DNA of 64,000 nt from positions 124,001-188,000 of the forward strand of contig JAHISV010000012.1 of NCBI GenBank assembly GCA_018818065.1. Direction: 5' to 3'. Each line of letters opens with the position of its first letter. The first letter of the stretch is position 1. The notes under the pieces are model-generated. The model had not been told where the DNA came from. It searched no databases and saw nothing but the letters and a program-made list of their open reading frames with translations. Shown piece after piece: positions 33,946 to 44,186 of this stretch. A program made the position numbers and the translations under genes. The stretch is from Bacteroidota bacterium (GTDB taxonomy: Bacteria > Bacteroidota > Ignavibacteria > Ignavibacteriales > Melioribacteraceae).

Positions 33946-34614
33946 TTAGTTTGGCACTCCGGTTAGAATTAACGCCATTTCCGGAATAAAAATAATATAT
34001 AATCCCCACATCACCAAACCAATTGATAAGGGAATTGTAAGGTTATCATCAGCCCAGCCGCCGGATAGGTTCTCAACGATGGCACCAACAGCTACGGCAA
34101 CAAACCCTATAATATACTCGCCAAATGTATATTCAACTTTAGGCGCTACAATAACAACAATAGCTGCTGTAAAGAAGAATGCCAAAGTACCTTCAAGGCT
34201 TTTCTTTAAAAAACTATGTCTGCCAAACTTGCGACCGATTAAAGCAGCAAATATGTCACCAATAATCAAAACGGCAAAGGAGGTAATTACAATAACTTTA
34301 GGGAAAATAAAGACAACAATTACGGCTGAAAGCAGAACATAAGAGGCGCCATTGAGGTTTTTTTTATTCTCGTCAGTTTCATGCTTGCGCAGCATAAATC
34401 CGAAAAGATTGTTATAGAATGTTTTAATGGGAATTATGTAGTGTCTGGAAATGTCGAAAAACAAAATAAATAAAAGCAAAGGAACCAGCACTATTAGTGC
34501 CAGTTCCCGAGTTACATAGTAATAAATAATTGGCATTGATAATGAGCAAAGGTGAACGCTCTTTCGAACTAACTCATGTTTATAATCAATTGCTCCCTGA
34601 TCAATTTCCGTCAT
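33946..34614 (-). CDS. dolichol/polyprenol kinase-like membrane protein
   Basis: A 222-residue integral membrane protein of the SEC59/DGK1/phytol kinase group. It contains [42 protein letters not shown], and [20 protein letters not shown], the conserved CTP-dependent kinase motifs. The likely role is phosphorylation of a polyprenol or diacylglycerol. Its start overlaps ftsH by 14 nt, so it is translated from the ftsH transcript. Confidence 0.75.
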   Translation of the reverse strand: MTEIDQGAIDYKHELVRKSVHLCSLSMPIIYYYVTRELALIVLVPLLLFILFFDISRHYIIPIKTFYNNLFGFMLRKHETDENKKNLNGASYVLLSAVIVVFIFPKVIVITSFAVLIIGDIFAALIGRKFGRHSFLKKSLEGTLAFFFTAAIVVIVAPKVEYTFGEYIIGFVAVAVGAIVENLSGGWADDNLTIPLSIGLVMWGLYIIFIPEMALILTGVPN

Positions 34615-36697
34615 TTTCAGCAGATGCCTGGTTTTGTTTTTCTTCTTTCATATCTTCTTTTTCTGACTCGCCTTTTCCTTTTTTCTTTACTTTTTCTTCC
34701 ATCAACTGCTTAACATGTTCAGGTATCTCTTCGCCATCATCCGAAGCATTGGATCCATTATTTCGTTTAGCCGGAGGAAGTTCTTCGCCTGCCATAATTT
34801 TATCAATTTCATCAGAATCCAGTATTTCCCTTTCTAAAAGTTCTAAGGATAATTTATGAAGTGAGTCCATATTATCGCTAAGAATTTTTTCAGCTCTGCT
34901 CATACAGTCGTTAATAATTCGCTTAATCTCGTCATCAATTAATCTTGCCGTATGATCGCTAAAATTTTGGTGCTTGGTAATTTCACGACCAAGGAAGATT
35001 TCTTCTTCATTCTTGCCATAAGCTAATGGTCCAAGTTCTTCACTCATACCCCATTCGCAAACCATTTTCCGGGCTATGTTAGTGGATTTTTCAATATCAT
35101 TGCCAGCACCAGTGGTGTAATTATTAAAAACAATCTTTTCAGCTGCGCGTCCACCAAGAGCATAGGTAATCATTGCTTCCAGGTATTCCTTTGAATATGT
35201 ATGCTTCTCATCCACAGGTAGATAGGTTGTTACGCCTAAGGCACGACCTCTGGGGATAATGGTAACTTTATGAACCGGATCTGCTTCCGGAATCATCCTG
35301 GCAACAAGAACATGACCAATTTCATGGTAGGAGGTTATTTTTTTCTCCTCTTCTGATATGATCATACTCTTTCTTTCCATACCCATCATTACTTTATCTT
35401 TGGCTTCTTCAAAGTCATCCATTCCAACTTTAGTCTTGTTTTTTCTGGCGGCTAATAAAGCAGCTTCGTTAACCAGGTTGGCTAATTCGGCGCCAGCAAG
35501 TCCGGGAGTTCCCTTAGCTAAGACTTTTAACATCACATCTGCTTCAAGAGGAATTTTCCTGGTATGAACTTTAAGGATACCCTCTCTACCATTTACGTCA
35601 GGTCTATCCACAACTACCTGTCTGTCAAAACGTCCAGGACGAAGAAGAGCCGGATCAAGTACATCCGGACGATTAGTAGCAGCGATAATAATAACACCGC
35701 TATTTTGTTCAAATCCATCCATTTCAACAAGAAGAGCATTCAACGTTTGTTCACGCTCATCGTGTCCACCGCCAAGTCCAGCGCCCCTATGGCGCCCTAC
35801 GGCATCAATTTCATCTATAAATACAATACAAGGAGCATTCTTCTTTCCCTGATCAAAAAGGTCTCTTACTCTACTGGCACCAACACCAACAAACATTTCA
35901 ACAAAATCAGCACCACTTATTGTAAAAAACGGAACGCCTGCCTCGCCTGAAACAGCACGGGCTAACAAAGTTTTTCCGGTTCCGGGAGGTCCTAAAAGAA
36001 GAACACCACGGGGAATTTTACCGCCAAGTTTTTGAAATTTACTTGGCTCCTTTAAAAATTCAATAATTTCCTGAAGTTCCTGTTTTGCTTCATCGGCTCC
36101 GGCAACATCTTTAAATGTTACTTTTATGGCTGATTCAGATATCATTTTCGCTTTTGATTTACCAAAGTTGAAGATGCCTCGCTGTCCGCCACCGGCACCA
36201 CCCTGCATTCTACGCATTATCAGAACCCAGGCAAAAATTACAATCACCCAAGGTAAAAAGCCGACGAGTACAGTCATCCATTCATTCGATTCATTCTCGA
36301 ACGAATATTTTATGTTTTTTGCCTTCCACAATTTTTCCTGTTCGGCGATAATTGGCTCGATAATATTAACCGAGAATTTCTCGACCTTTACATAAGCATT
36401 ATCAATTTTCACTTGTTCTTCTTCAGCAAGCCTACCTTCAAATGCATAGTCGTTTAAGTCGGACTTGATAATATCGGCACTGATAATTTTATCTTCATTC
36501 AGAAATCGTTCATAAACATCGTAAGGTACCTTTACCGGAGCAGTAGTCCCGGTTTTCATCAATTGCATTACAATAACAGCCGCAATTATTACAGCACCCC
36601 AACTGAATACAGTTTTAATAACTCTTGACCAATCAAATTCTCCATCAGGCTTCTTTGATCCGTTATCTTTTTTCTTATTCTTTAAGGGTCTATCCAT
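34601..36697 (-). CDS. ftsH: ATP-dependent zinc metalloprotease FtsH
   Basis: A 698-residue membrane AAA protease. It has two N-terminal membrane segments (~33-47 and ~143-161) bracketing the periplasmic domain. The AAA module has Walker A GPPGTGKT (~236-243), Walker B IVFIDEID and SRH. The zinc site is HEIGH (~458-462; HEAGH is more usual), with the third ligand in the [11 protein letters not shown] region. The tail is long and charged. It degrades misfolded membrane and regulatory proteins. It follows hpt by 38 nt in the tilS-hpt-ftsH order that is conserved widely in bacteria. Confidence 0.97.
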   Translation of the reverse strand: MDRPLKNKKKDNGSKKPDGEFDWSRVIKTVFSWGAVIIAAVIVMQLMKTGTTAPVKVPYDVYERFLNEDKIISADIIKSDLNDYAFEGRLAEEEQVKIDNAYVKVEKFSVNIIEPIIAEQEKLWKAKNIKYSFENESNEWMTVLVGFLPWVIVIFAWVLIMRRMQGGAGGGQRGIFNFGKSKAKMISESAIKVTFKDVAGADEAKQELQEIIEFLKEPSKFQKLGGKIPRGVLLLGPPGTGKTLLARAVSGEAGVPFFTISGADFVEMFVGVGASRVRDLFDQGKKNAPCIVFIDEIDAVGRHRGAGLGGGHDEREQTLNALLVEMDGFEQNSGVIIIAATNRPDVLDPALLRPGRFDRQVVVDRPDVNGREGILKVHTRKIPLEADVMLKVLAKGTPGLAGAELANLVNEAALLAARKNKTKVGMDDFEEAKDKVMMGMERKSMIISEEEKKITSYHEIGHVLVARMIPEADPVHKVTIIPRGRALGVTTYLPVDEKHTYSKEYLEAMITYALGGRAAEKIVFNNYTTGAGNDIEKSTNIARKMVCEWGMSEELGPLAYGKNEEEIFLGREITKHQNFSDHTARLIDDEIKRIINDCMSRAEKILSDNMDSLHKLSLELLEREILDSDEIDKIMAGEELPPAKRNNGSNASDDGEEIPEHVKQLMEEKVKKKGKGESEKEDMKEEKQNQASAENDGN

Positions 36698-36735
36698 TAA
36701 TCTTTCCTTAATAATTAATATCTAAATTAGATAAT

Positions 36736-37299
36736 TTATTCACTTAAGACATAAATCGATCGTAAATTTCTGTATTTTTGAGCGTAATCTAAACCGTATC
36801 CAAGCACAAATTGATCTTCAATTTCAAACCCAATATAATCAATTTTAACGTCATATTTAAGACACTTAGGCTTTACAAGCAAAGAAGCAACCTTCATGCT
36901 GGCCGGTGAAAATGTAGCCATCAACTTCTCTATATAGCTGATTGAGAGTCCCGTATCAACAATGTCTTCAACAATTATTACATGGCGATCATTTATATCA
37001 GCATTTAATTCTTTTAGTAATTTTACATTACCGGATGAAATTTTTTCATCCCCATAACTAGAAAGCTTATAAAAGTCCATTTCGCAATTTATAGAAACGT
37101 TTTTAACAAGATCCGCCATAAAAAGAAAGGATCCGTTAAGAATGCCTATAATAACGGGTAACTTTCCCCGATAATCTTCCGAAATTTGTTCGCCAAGCTC
37201 TTTTACTCTTTTTTGAATTTGCTCTTCTGTTAACATCGGAACAAAAGTTTCGTTCCCAATTTTAATTACATCTCGTGTACCATCTCTCATTTCATCCAT
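36736..37299 (-). CDS. hpt: hypoxanthine phosphoribosyltransferase
   Basis: A 187-residue purine salvage enzyme. The PRPP-binding motif VIIVEDIVDTGLS is clear, with GILNGSFLFMADLV and FVLGYGLDY typical of bacterial HPRT. It converts hypoxanthine or guanine and PRPP to IMP or GMP. The start overlaps the 3' end of tilS by 13 nt. A later internal start is possible, but the family begins close to this one. Confidence 0.95.
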   Translation of the reverse strand: MDEMRDGTRDVIKIGNETFVPMLTEEQIQKRVKELGEQISEDYRGKLPVIIGILNGSFLFMADLVKNVSINCEMDFYKLSSYGDEKISSGNVKLLKELNADINDRHVIIVEDIVDTGLSISYIEKLMATFSPASMKVASLLVKPKCLKYDVKIDYIGFEIEDQFVLGYGLDYAQKYRNLRSIYVLSE

Positions 37300-38651
37300 A
37301 ATTTACCTATTCGTTTTGTTTTATCTGTTATTCTATATCTATTATCTAGCCTTAAACCCACAACCCATACAACAATGTTCCGATTGTAGCAAAGTAATTG
37401 ATTTCTTTTACTTAAAGATCCCACTTTTTGATCTGTAAGAAATTCAGAAATCATTTTTTTTGATTTACTGCCGAAGGGTATAAATGAATCGCCCTCTTTC
37501 CATCTGCCGATGGTTAAATTGCCGTCAAGCTTGTCAAGATCCAGAAACTCTATATTCGCATTGGATGATTCCGACTCATCATAAGATTCTACTTCTAGTA
37601 AAGAAATAATTTTATTGGCAATTTCTTTACTTTCACCGGGATTAAGACTTATCATAACATCATCTTGTTCCCTTTCTTCTTGAATAATCGTAAGCTTACT
37701 TTCTTCAATGAGCACCGAATAACCGGATGATAATTCGCATTTCGACCCGTTATCAGATTCTAACAAATCCATTATTTTACTGAAGTCACTATAGGTGTAT
37801 GGAATCGAAAGTGAAGACACGAAACATTTTTGCAGAATCAATCCCCTAACAGCTTCATCTTCTTCCTGAAGCATTTTTCTATTAATCTCCAGTGAAGAAG
37901 GGGTCTCAAGAATAATTTTCTCAAATAATTCATCAACACGTTGTTCAAGAGAATTATTAATGTTCTTTAGAATTCGAGAGTTCCTTAGAATGGCACTTTC
38001 CAGACCCGGATTTATTTTTTCTTTAAGTCTGGGAATAATTTCATTTCGTAAAAAATTACGTTGATAATCATTCGACTTGTTGCTGCTGTCAAGTCTGGAA
38101 TCAATATTTGCTTTAGTTAAATAAGATCTAATTTCCTCACTAGTTAGGATAATTATTGGACGAATAATGTTTTCCCGTTGAATGGGAATACCGGAAATAC
38201 CGGAAAGCCCCGCCCCCTTAATCAGATTAAGCAACACTGTTTCTGCATTATCACTCATATTATGAGCAGTTACTATTTTATTAAAGTTTTCGGCGGCTGA
38301 AATTTCATTTAGATGTTTATACCTGATTATTCTTGCGGCTTCTTCAATTGATACTTTATTCTGTCCAGAATATAGCCGAACATTCTCCGATTTAACTGTC
38401 AGGGGAACATTAATCTTTGAGCAGTAATTACGGCAATAATCTTCATCGCCATCAGACTCTTCTCCTCGTAATTGATGGTTCAGATGAAAAGCATGAAGAT
38501 TGATTTGAAATAGATCTTTAAATTTTTGGAAAAAGTGCAGTGCAAATATTGAATCGGGCCCACCGCTCAGGGCAATCAGAAGACTGTCTCCAGGACTTAT
38601 CAGTTTATTCCTGTAGATGAACTTAATTACTTTTTGTTCTGTGGTTTTCAT
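37287..38651 (-). CDS. tilS: tRNA(Ile)-lysidine synthetase TilS
   Basis: A 454-residue PP-loop ATPase that converts the wobble C34 of tRNA-Ile(CAU) to lysidine. The PP-loop LLIALSGGPDS is near residue 25-35, followed by HAFHLNHQLRGEESDGDE, TAHNMSDNAETVLLNL, and the C-terminal TilS domain (IGRWKEGDSFIPFG...SEFLTDQKV). It lies 16 nt after ribD and overlaps hpt. Confidence 0.95.
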   Translation of the reverse strand: MKTTEQKVIKFIYRNKLISPGDSLLIALSGGPDSIFALHFFQKFKDLFQINLHAFHLNHQLRGEESDGDEDYCRNYCSKINVPLTVKSENVRLYSGQNKVSIEEAARIIRYKHLNEISAAENFNKIVTAHNMSDNAETVLLNLIKGAGLSGISGIPIQRENIIRPIIILTSEEIRSYLTKANIDSRLDSSNKSNDYQRNFLRNEIIPRLKEKINPGLESAILRNSRILKNINNSLEQRVDELFEKIILETPSSLEINRKMLQEEDEAVRGLILQKCFVSSLSIPYTYSDFSKIMDLLESDNGSKCELSSGYSVLIEESKLTIIQEEREQDDVMISLNPGESKEIANKIISLLEVESYDESESSNANIEFLDLDKLDGNLTIGRWKEGDSFIPFGSKSKKMISEFLTDQKVGSLSKRNQLLCYNRNIVVWVVGLRLDNRYRITDKTKRIGKLWMK

Positions 38652-38667
38652 TTTTCTGATTGACTGC

Positions 38668-39756
38668 TTATCTGTGTAGTGTTAGTAAAACATCTTCCCC
38701 AATCTGTTGGACGTTTTTGTATTTCAGCTTCATTGAACTTTGCATTGTATTCAGTCCTATTTGCTCAATGGCAGGCAATCCTGTTCCTAGCAGTCTGGGG
38801 CTAATAAAAACAAGTAATTCATCAAACATTTTGGCTTTGATAAACGAGGAGAATATTTTACTCCCCCCTTCAACCAGTATTGAGCTTATGTTTAATGCCG
38901 CAAGCTTATTAATTAATCGCTTAATGCCTATCTCGCCAAGACTGTTCAGTGGAATCGATATTACAGTAACACCCATCTCAAGCATTTTCTCAACCTTTTT
39001 CTTCTTACTCTTATAGAATTCGGAAGAGGTAATGAGGATGGTATTCTTGTTCTCCATTTGAAATATTTTACTTTGCAAATTTAATTTCAGTTTCGAGTCA
39101 AGAATTATGCGCTTTGGATCCCTACCTTCTACTAATCTTACATTTAGTTCAGGATTATCATTTTCAACTGTATTCCTTCCAACCAACACAGCATCATTAT
39201 TGCTTCTCAATTCGTGCACAAAACACCTGCTATCAAGGCAGGTAATCCATTTTGAATTGCCGGATGGATCAGCAATTTTACCATCAAGGGTCATCGCTAT
39301 TTTTAAGGTAATAAAAGGTTTTTTTTCACTGACAAATTTAAAATAAATCTTATTCAACTCAGCACATTCAGATTCAAGAATACCCACCCGTGTCTCGATA
39401 CCTGCCATCATTAATTCCTGAATTACTTTACCATTTACACAAGGGTCGGGATTCAGAGTGCCAAATACAACACGTGCAATTTCATTTGACACTAACTGTT
39501 TAATGTATGCTTGGAGATTGTCGGAACCGGGATTTGACTCAAGATTGGAATACAGTGTTGAACCTTTCAGTTGTTCTTTGGTTCTTTGTAAAATATTTAA
39601 CTCGGCAAAACAATTTGCTTCTCCACTGTTAAAGCCTGCACCAATAATTTTTCCTCTTTTAACAAACAGAAAGCCTGAAAGTGGACCGGGAGAAACATTT
39701 CCTTTTCCTTTCTTTGCAAGCTCAATTGCTATCTTTATGTATGACTCATCCGTCAA
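38668..39756 (-). CDS. ribD: RibD-like protein: degenerate deaminase plus pyrimidine reductase
   Basis: A 362-residue protein with the RibD two-domain length. The C-terminal reductase (from about residue 145: PFITLKIAMTLDGKIAD, then SKWITCLDSRCFVHELRS, and a late GGSKIFSSFI) is well preserved. The N-terminal deaminase is not. The zinc motif HAE is replaced by FAE (NCFAELNIL), and the PCxxxGxxPPC segment reads LESNPGSDNLQAY, so the His and both Cys ligands are gone. It should reduce the riboflavin-pathway pyrimidine but not deaminate it. It overlaps greA by 11 nt. Confidence 0.85.
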   Translation of the reverse strand: MTDESYIKIAIELAKKGKGNVSPGPLSGFLFVKRGKIIGAGFNSGEANCFAELNILQRTKEQLKGSTLYSNLESNPGSDNLQAYIKQLVSNEIARVVFGTLNPDPCVNGKVIQELMMAGIETRVGILESECAELNKIYFKFVSEKKPFITLKIAMTLDGKIADPSGNSKWITCLDSRCFVHELRSNNDAVLVGRNTVENDNPELNVRLVEGRDPKRIILDSKLKLNLQSKIFQMENKNTILITSSEFYKSKKKKVEKMLEMGVTVISIPLNSLGEIGIKRLINKLAALNISSILVEGGSKIFSSFIKAKMFDELLVFISPRLLGTGLPAIEQIGLNTMQSSMKLKYKNVQQIGEDVLLTLHR

Positions 39757-40228
39757 CTTGGTCTATCTTCAGGATTTTAAATTTAACAATACCGGCGGGA
39801 ACCTTAGCTTCAACTGTTTGACCAACCTTTGTTCCCATTAGAGCAGATCCGACTGGTGAAGACATAGCAATTTTACCCTGTTGCAGATCAGCCTCTTCAG
39901 GGGCTACCATGGTATATGTAAAATTTTTTTTGATATTCAAATTTGTAACAGTAACCGTCGATAGTATATGCACTTCGTCCTTGGGAAATGAAGATATATC
40001 AATAACTGAAGCTTTTGAAAGCATTTCTTCAAGTTTACTGATTTTCAGTTCTAACAAGCCCTGCTCTTCTTTTGCCGCATCATATTCGGCATTTTCAGAT
40101 AAATCTCCGTGTGCGCGAGCTTCGGCAATTCTAGCTGCCATCCCTTTCCGTCCGGTAGTCTTAAGTTCTTTAAGTTCTTGTTCCAGTTCCCTTAATCTTC
40201 CCTTACTCAAATAAACAAAGTTTGACAC
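39746..40228 (-). CDS. greA: transcription elongation factor GreA
   Basis: A 160-residue Gre factor. The N-terminal coiled coil (LSKGRLRELEQELKELKT) ends in the acidic tip ARAHGDLSENAEYDAAKEEQ that enters the polymerase channel. The C-terminal FKBP-like domain has the MSSPVGSALMGTKVGQTVEA segment. It rescues backtracked RNA polymerase by transcript cleavage. It is the first gene of the greA-ribD-tilS-hpt-ftsH run. Confidence 0.95.
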   Translation of the reverse strand: MSNFVYLSKGRLRELEQELKELKTTGRKGMAARIAEARAHGDLSENAEYDAAKEEQGLLELKISKLEEMLSKASVIDISSFPKDEVHILSTVTVTNLNIKKNFTYTMVAPEEADLQQGKIAMSSPVGSALMGTKVGQTVEAKVPAGIVKFKILKIDQVDG

Positions 40229-40249
40229 CAGTTACCCCATTAATTTTGA

Positions 40250-40282
40250 TAAAAAAAATATGCCACTGCTATCCGCAGTGGC
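40250..40282 (-). terminator. Rho-independent terminator for the addB-like transcript
   Basis: TGCCACTGC and GCAGTGGCA form a hairpin at 40261-40282. Read on the minus strand it is followed by a U-tract (A-run 40250-40259 on plus). It separates the addB-like gene from greA. Confidence 0.85.
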
Positions 40283-40338
40283 ACACAGAAATGTAAGGAA
40301 TTTTTCTATACTTTTCAACCTGATATTATAGTTCGTAA

Positions 40339-43300
40339 TCACTTTTCAGGAAGGTCAGAATATTGGTCAGCTTCCCGAATTCTGCAAATCGAGCCCAGGG
40401 AACAGTAGCCACAGACTTTTGTATTTCTATCTGCCAGTTTGCTAAGAGGGAAAACTCCCGTGGAAATGGACTCCGAAAGATCTGTTATCATTTCTTCAAG
40501 ATTATCAAACAATTCACTATTTATAGAATCATAGTCTGCTTTTTTACTTCTTGTTAATTGTACTTCCTTTTTACCAAACGTACCAGCCTGAAACTTAAGT
40601 GAATATATGTACATACCTGCAGGGTTCAGATCCTTTTCACTCACTTTTTTTAGCAGTTCATTAACACAGTATAAATAAACTGGTAATTGAAGGGAGAGTC
40701 CTCTTTTTATATCTCCGCCAGTAACAACTTTTGACCCTGTCTTATAATCAACTATGTTGAATTGGTTCATAGACTCTGATATTTCAATCCTGTCAATTTT
40801 GCCCTGTAATTTAACTCGCCCAATTTTAATTGGCTCAGAAGTACTTATTTGGGAATCAGAAAAAACATCAACGTTTCTACCAAAACTAACCTCAAAAAAA
40901 CGAGGCACAAAATCTGTGGTATTTTCTTGTTCATATTGGAGATAATAACTTAGTATAGATTTATTTTCATCATCATTAATACCAAAAAGTTTTTCTATTT
41001 CGTGGAAAGAGGCAGTCTCATTTATATTAAGTTTTTTAAGTTCCTCATTAGCAATCCCGAATAATTCTTCCCGAGCAAGAGCAGTAGTTTTTTCATCGCA
41101 ATTATTAAGGATCACATTGTTCTCCTTTAACCACAAAGAAAATCTGAATAGCACAGCATGAATAAGATTTCCCATCTCAAGAGCTTCAATATCTTCTGCC
41201 GGGTCTTCAAGCGATATTAGTTTCAAAACATTTTCGCTAAAATACTTAAAGGGACAGAGCGCATATTTTTCGAGCTGAGAAATTGAAAATACCTTCTCAG
41301 AGTATTCGTTTAATGTAAGACGTCCATTTTCAGAGAGGAGATAACTACTCTCAAGATTATCATCTTTCCCGCTCAATACGCCCAGAAAAACACTTTCCAA
41401 ATTTTCCTTTTTTATCTTTTCTAGATTCTGCTTTAGAGAAACTTTGAATTCACCTAACTCCCTTTTAACTATAGATTCTATTTTACTAAGACTATTCGCA
41501 CTTGCATTGGTTCCGGATGTAAACAATAACTCTTCCTGACTAAATAAAGTGTCGGTAAAGACATTCTCATTAATAACCGGAACATCAAATAATTTTCGAA
41601 AATCCTTAAGGAAGGTTGATTGATTAAGCTCTTTTTTTGCATCACTTTGCGGATAACTTAGATAAAGTTTGTCAGTCCAGGAAGTTAGCGCCTGATAAAA
41701 CCGGTACCTCTCTTCGCAAAGATGAATTCTCTCCTGTTTTCTAAAAGAACCAGAGAAGAATATTTCCGGGCTGTATTTTGTAGGGAACTCCCCGTCGCAT
41801 AAACCGCCAATAAACACCTGCTTAAACTTTAGCCCACGCATTTCATCTAATGAAGTAATAAGAACACCATAAGAGGACTTTTCCTTTATGTTAAATCTAG
41901 CCCACTGACAGGCAGTTCTAATCTGGTCAAGAAAGTATGAGTTTTTATATTTCTTATTACCTTCTTCCTTCTTAATGAGATTAAAAATCTCTGTCACAGT
42001 TTCCAGAAACGCGGTTAGCCCCTTAACATTTTCTTCGCCCGCCTCTCCTTCTATTGCAAGAATTTTTCCCGGTAATTCGAGATTTATAATGAGTGAATTT
42101 AACTGAGATAAAAAATCATCAATAGTTAATTCTTTTTTGAAAGGTTCAATTAACTTATTCAGCCTTGTAATATCATCAAGTGCCTTCTCCAGGGATTTCC
42201 TGCCTGTAATTAAAGGCTCATCAGAATCATGCTTTTTAAGCGCTGACGATATTAAGCTTTTCCAATTATCATATCCTGAAATTATTTTAAGATCGGAACC
42301 TACTTTCATCAAATTGCTGGAATTGAATTCATCCCACTTCAGAAAATTATTGGATATTCCGCGAAAGACAGATTTGAAATAAAAGTTGTTTTCAACTATT
42401 TCCAGTAGGTTAACAATTAGGGAAACCGGGTTAGAATTTTCAAGTTTTGTTCTGTCAGTTAGGTTAAAGGGAATACCGAAAGACTCAAACTTATCCTTAA
42501 CTAAATTTGAATAATTATTAACAAGATTAAACCCAACACATATATCACTAGGCATGCAAATATTCTCGGATAAAAGTCGCTTAATTTGTTTTGCAATAAG
42601 CTCAATTTCGTACTCTCTGCTGCCAGCCTCAATTATGTTTATAGTATCATGAAAATAGCTTTGGAATTTGCTCTGCCTTGAAGTAAATAAATCTGAGCGC
42701 ACAGAATTTATAAAATTACTATTGTAAGGGATTTCAGTATCCTTGATACTCTTAAACCCAAATCTGATAAGATTATCATGACAATTTTCGAGATGACCAA
42801 AGATATAATTGTTATTGGGGGAATAATCCAATTCAATAAAAAGTTGTTTGCAGCAATGATCTGTTATATTTGAGATAATCCTTATTTCAGGTGTCGTGAA
42901 CTCACTAAAGCCTGTGAGAATTACCTGTTTAATATCTGGGTATAGCTCGTTAAAAAAATTTTTCAATTTTTCAGAAGGAATGTCACCTGTCCTCTGGTAA
43001 ATGTCTCCTAACTCGTAGGCCTTAAGTGCGTGGCATTTGGTATTATAAATAGAGTAAATAGCGGCAATGTCTCTTGCTTTTTTTTGCTCCTTAATATCAG
43101 CCTTCGAAATTTCTTTTATTAGTCCATCAGGAGTTATGCCATGCTTCTTGTACTCAGAAATAACATTCTTTATTCTATCAAGCGTACCAAAAGGCATTGA
43201 TTTATAGGAAGAGAAATATTCCAGCGTGGTTTGCTCGCTACTTTGCTTAAGGAGTACTGTGGCAGCGCTCTCACTGAGGTCAAAAAAATCCTCTACTTCA

Positions 43301-43515
43301 CTAAGTATTTTTTGCGAAAGTGTTCCAAGTGTTTCAATTTTAAGGTTTGTTGCGGTTTTTGATTTTGTATTGGAAACGAGCTCTTTCTTAAGCAATCGTA
43401 ATCTTCTATTAGTCGGGACAATTATTAGAATATTATTAAGCTCTTCATTAAGCCGATAATTTTCAATCAGGTTAGCAAGATTGATTGATTCATGGTTTGA
43501 TTTGGTTAAAATCAT
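40339..43515 (-). CDS. AddB-like helicase/exonuclease subunit
   Basis: A 1058-residue protein of the AddB/RexB-like group. The N-terminal part is a degenerate UvrD-like helicase fold (NILIIVPTNRRLRLLKKEL in place of a proper Walker A; later GLKFKQVFIGGLCDGEFP). The C-terminus is a RecB-type nuclease with ALEMGNLIHAVLF, GKIDRIEI and FNIVDYKTGS. Four cysteines for an iron-sulphur cluster are visible (CPFKYF and CGYCSLGSICR). It should act with an AddA helicase-nuclease in double-strand break repair, but no addA lies next to it. It overlaps the CYTH gene by 4 nt. Confidence 0.85.
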   Translation of the reverse strand: MILTKSNHESINLANLIENYRLNEELNNILIIVPTNRRLRLLKKELVSNTKSKTATNLKIETLGTLSQKILSEVEDFFDLSESAATVLLKQSSEQTTLEYFSSYKSMPFGTLDRIKNVISEYKKHGITPDGLIKEISKADIKEQKKARDIAAIYSIYNTKCHALKAYELGDIYQRTGDIPSEKLKNFFNELYPDIKQVILTGFSEFTTPEIRIISNITDHCCKQLFIELDYSPNNNYIFGHLENCHDNLIRFGFKSIKDTEIPYNSNFINSVRSDLFTSRQSKFQSYFHDTINIIEAGSREYEIELIAKQIKRLLSENICMPSDICVGFNLVNNYSNLVKDKFESFGIPFNLTDRTKLENSNPVSLIVNLLEIVENNFYFKSVFRGISNNFLKWDEFNSSNLMKVGSDLKIISGYDNWKSLISSALKKHDSDEPLITGRKSLEKALDDITRLNKLIEPFKKELTIDDFLSQLNSLIINLELPGKILAIEGEAGEENVKGLTAFLETVTEIFNLIKKEEGNKKYKNSYFLDQIRTACQWARFNIKEKSSYGVLITSLDEMRGLKFKQVFIGGLCDGEFPTKYSPEIFFSGSFRKQERIHLCEERYRFYQALTSWTDKLYLSYPQSDAKKELNQSTFLKDFRKLFDVPVINENVFTDTLFSQEELLFTSGTNASANSLSKIESIVKRELGEFKVSLKQNLEKIKKENLESVFLGVLSGKDDNLESSYLLSENGRLTLNEYSEKVFSISQLEKYALCPFKYFSENVLKLISLEDPAEDIEALEMGNLIHAVLFRFSLWLKENNVILNNCDEKTTALAREELFGIANEELKKLNINETASFHEIEKLFGINDDENKSILSYYLQYEQENTTDFVPRFFEVSFGRNVDVFSDSQISTSEPIKIGRVKLQGKIDRIEISESMNQFNIVDYKTGSKVVTGGDIKRGLSLQLPVYLYCVNELLKKVSEKDLNPAGMYIYSLKFQAGTFGKKEVQLTRSKKADYDSINSELFDNLEEMITDLSESISTGVFPLSKLADRNTKVCGYCSLGSICRIREADQYSDLPEK

Positions 43516-44012
43516 TTGGACTCTTTCAATTCTTTATAACCCATTTTAATCTGATTATTCAAATCAAGTTTAAGCTCATTCACCAAAAAATTAAATCTTT
43601 GCTGGGCATCAGCTTCGCCCTTATCCATAATTGTTTCCAACTCAATAAATAAACCAAGTTCTTTTACATCATCTAAATGGATTCGGGTGTTTTTGTAAAT
43701 ATAGAGTATTCTTACTTTCTCTACTACAATTGATTCCTTAAGAAAATCTGCAAGATAAGAGCGCGGATCGGATCCCTCGAGGTGTAAAATATCGTAGTTG
43801 CTCCACCTGTCAGGTCCTGATTCATCTCTCAAATACTTTATCAGATGATTTTTCCCATTCTGAATACGCAATTTTAGTTTAAAATCAGGGTAGTCATAAT
43901 ACACATCACACTGATTAAGCACCATTTCCTCCTTAGCGCCTAGCGCATTAAGAGCCTTGATTATTGAATCGAAGTTTTCTACCTTCGATTTGAGTTCCAA
44001 ATTACAGGGCAT
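43512..44012 (-). CDS. CYTH-domain protein (class IV adenylate cyclase-like)
   Basis: A 166-residue CYTH-fold protein. The N-terminal acidic signature LELKSK, KLKLRIQNGKNHLIKYLR, and the C-terminal FIELETIM are conserved CYTH elements for metal and triphosphate binding. Family activities include CyaB adenylate cyclase, thiamine triphosphatase and inorganic triphosphatase; which one applies is unclear. It starts the addB-like transcript. Confidence 0.82.
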   Translation of the reverse strand: MPCNLELKSKVENFDSIIKALNALGAKEEMVLNQCDVYYDYPDFKLKLRIQNGKNHLIKYLRDESGPDRWSNYDILHLEGSDPRSYLADFLKESIVVEKVRILYIYKNTRIHLDDVKELGLFIELETIMDKGEADAQQRFNFLVNELKLDLNNQIKMGYKELKESK

Positions 44013-44186
44013 AGTACTCCTTTTTTGCCTTTTGCATATATGAACAAAATGAGAAGATTAAGTGTTGAACCTAACAAATGTAAGAATATTTGGTAAAGAA
44101 TAGGGTAAAAAATAATCTGAACGTTACTACACGATTATGGTATTGATTTTTTTGATGGAATATTCAATATTTGTTCGGAAACAAAC

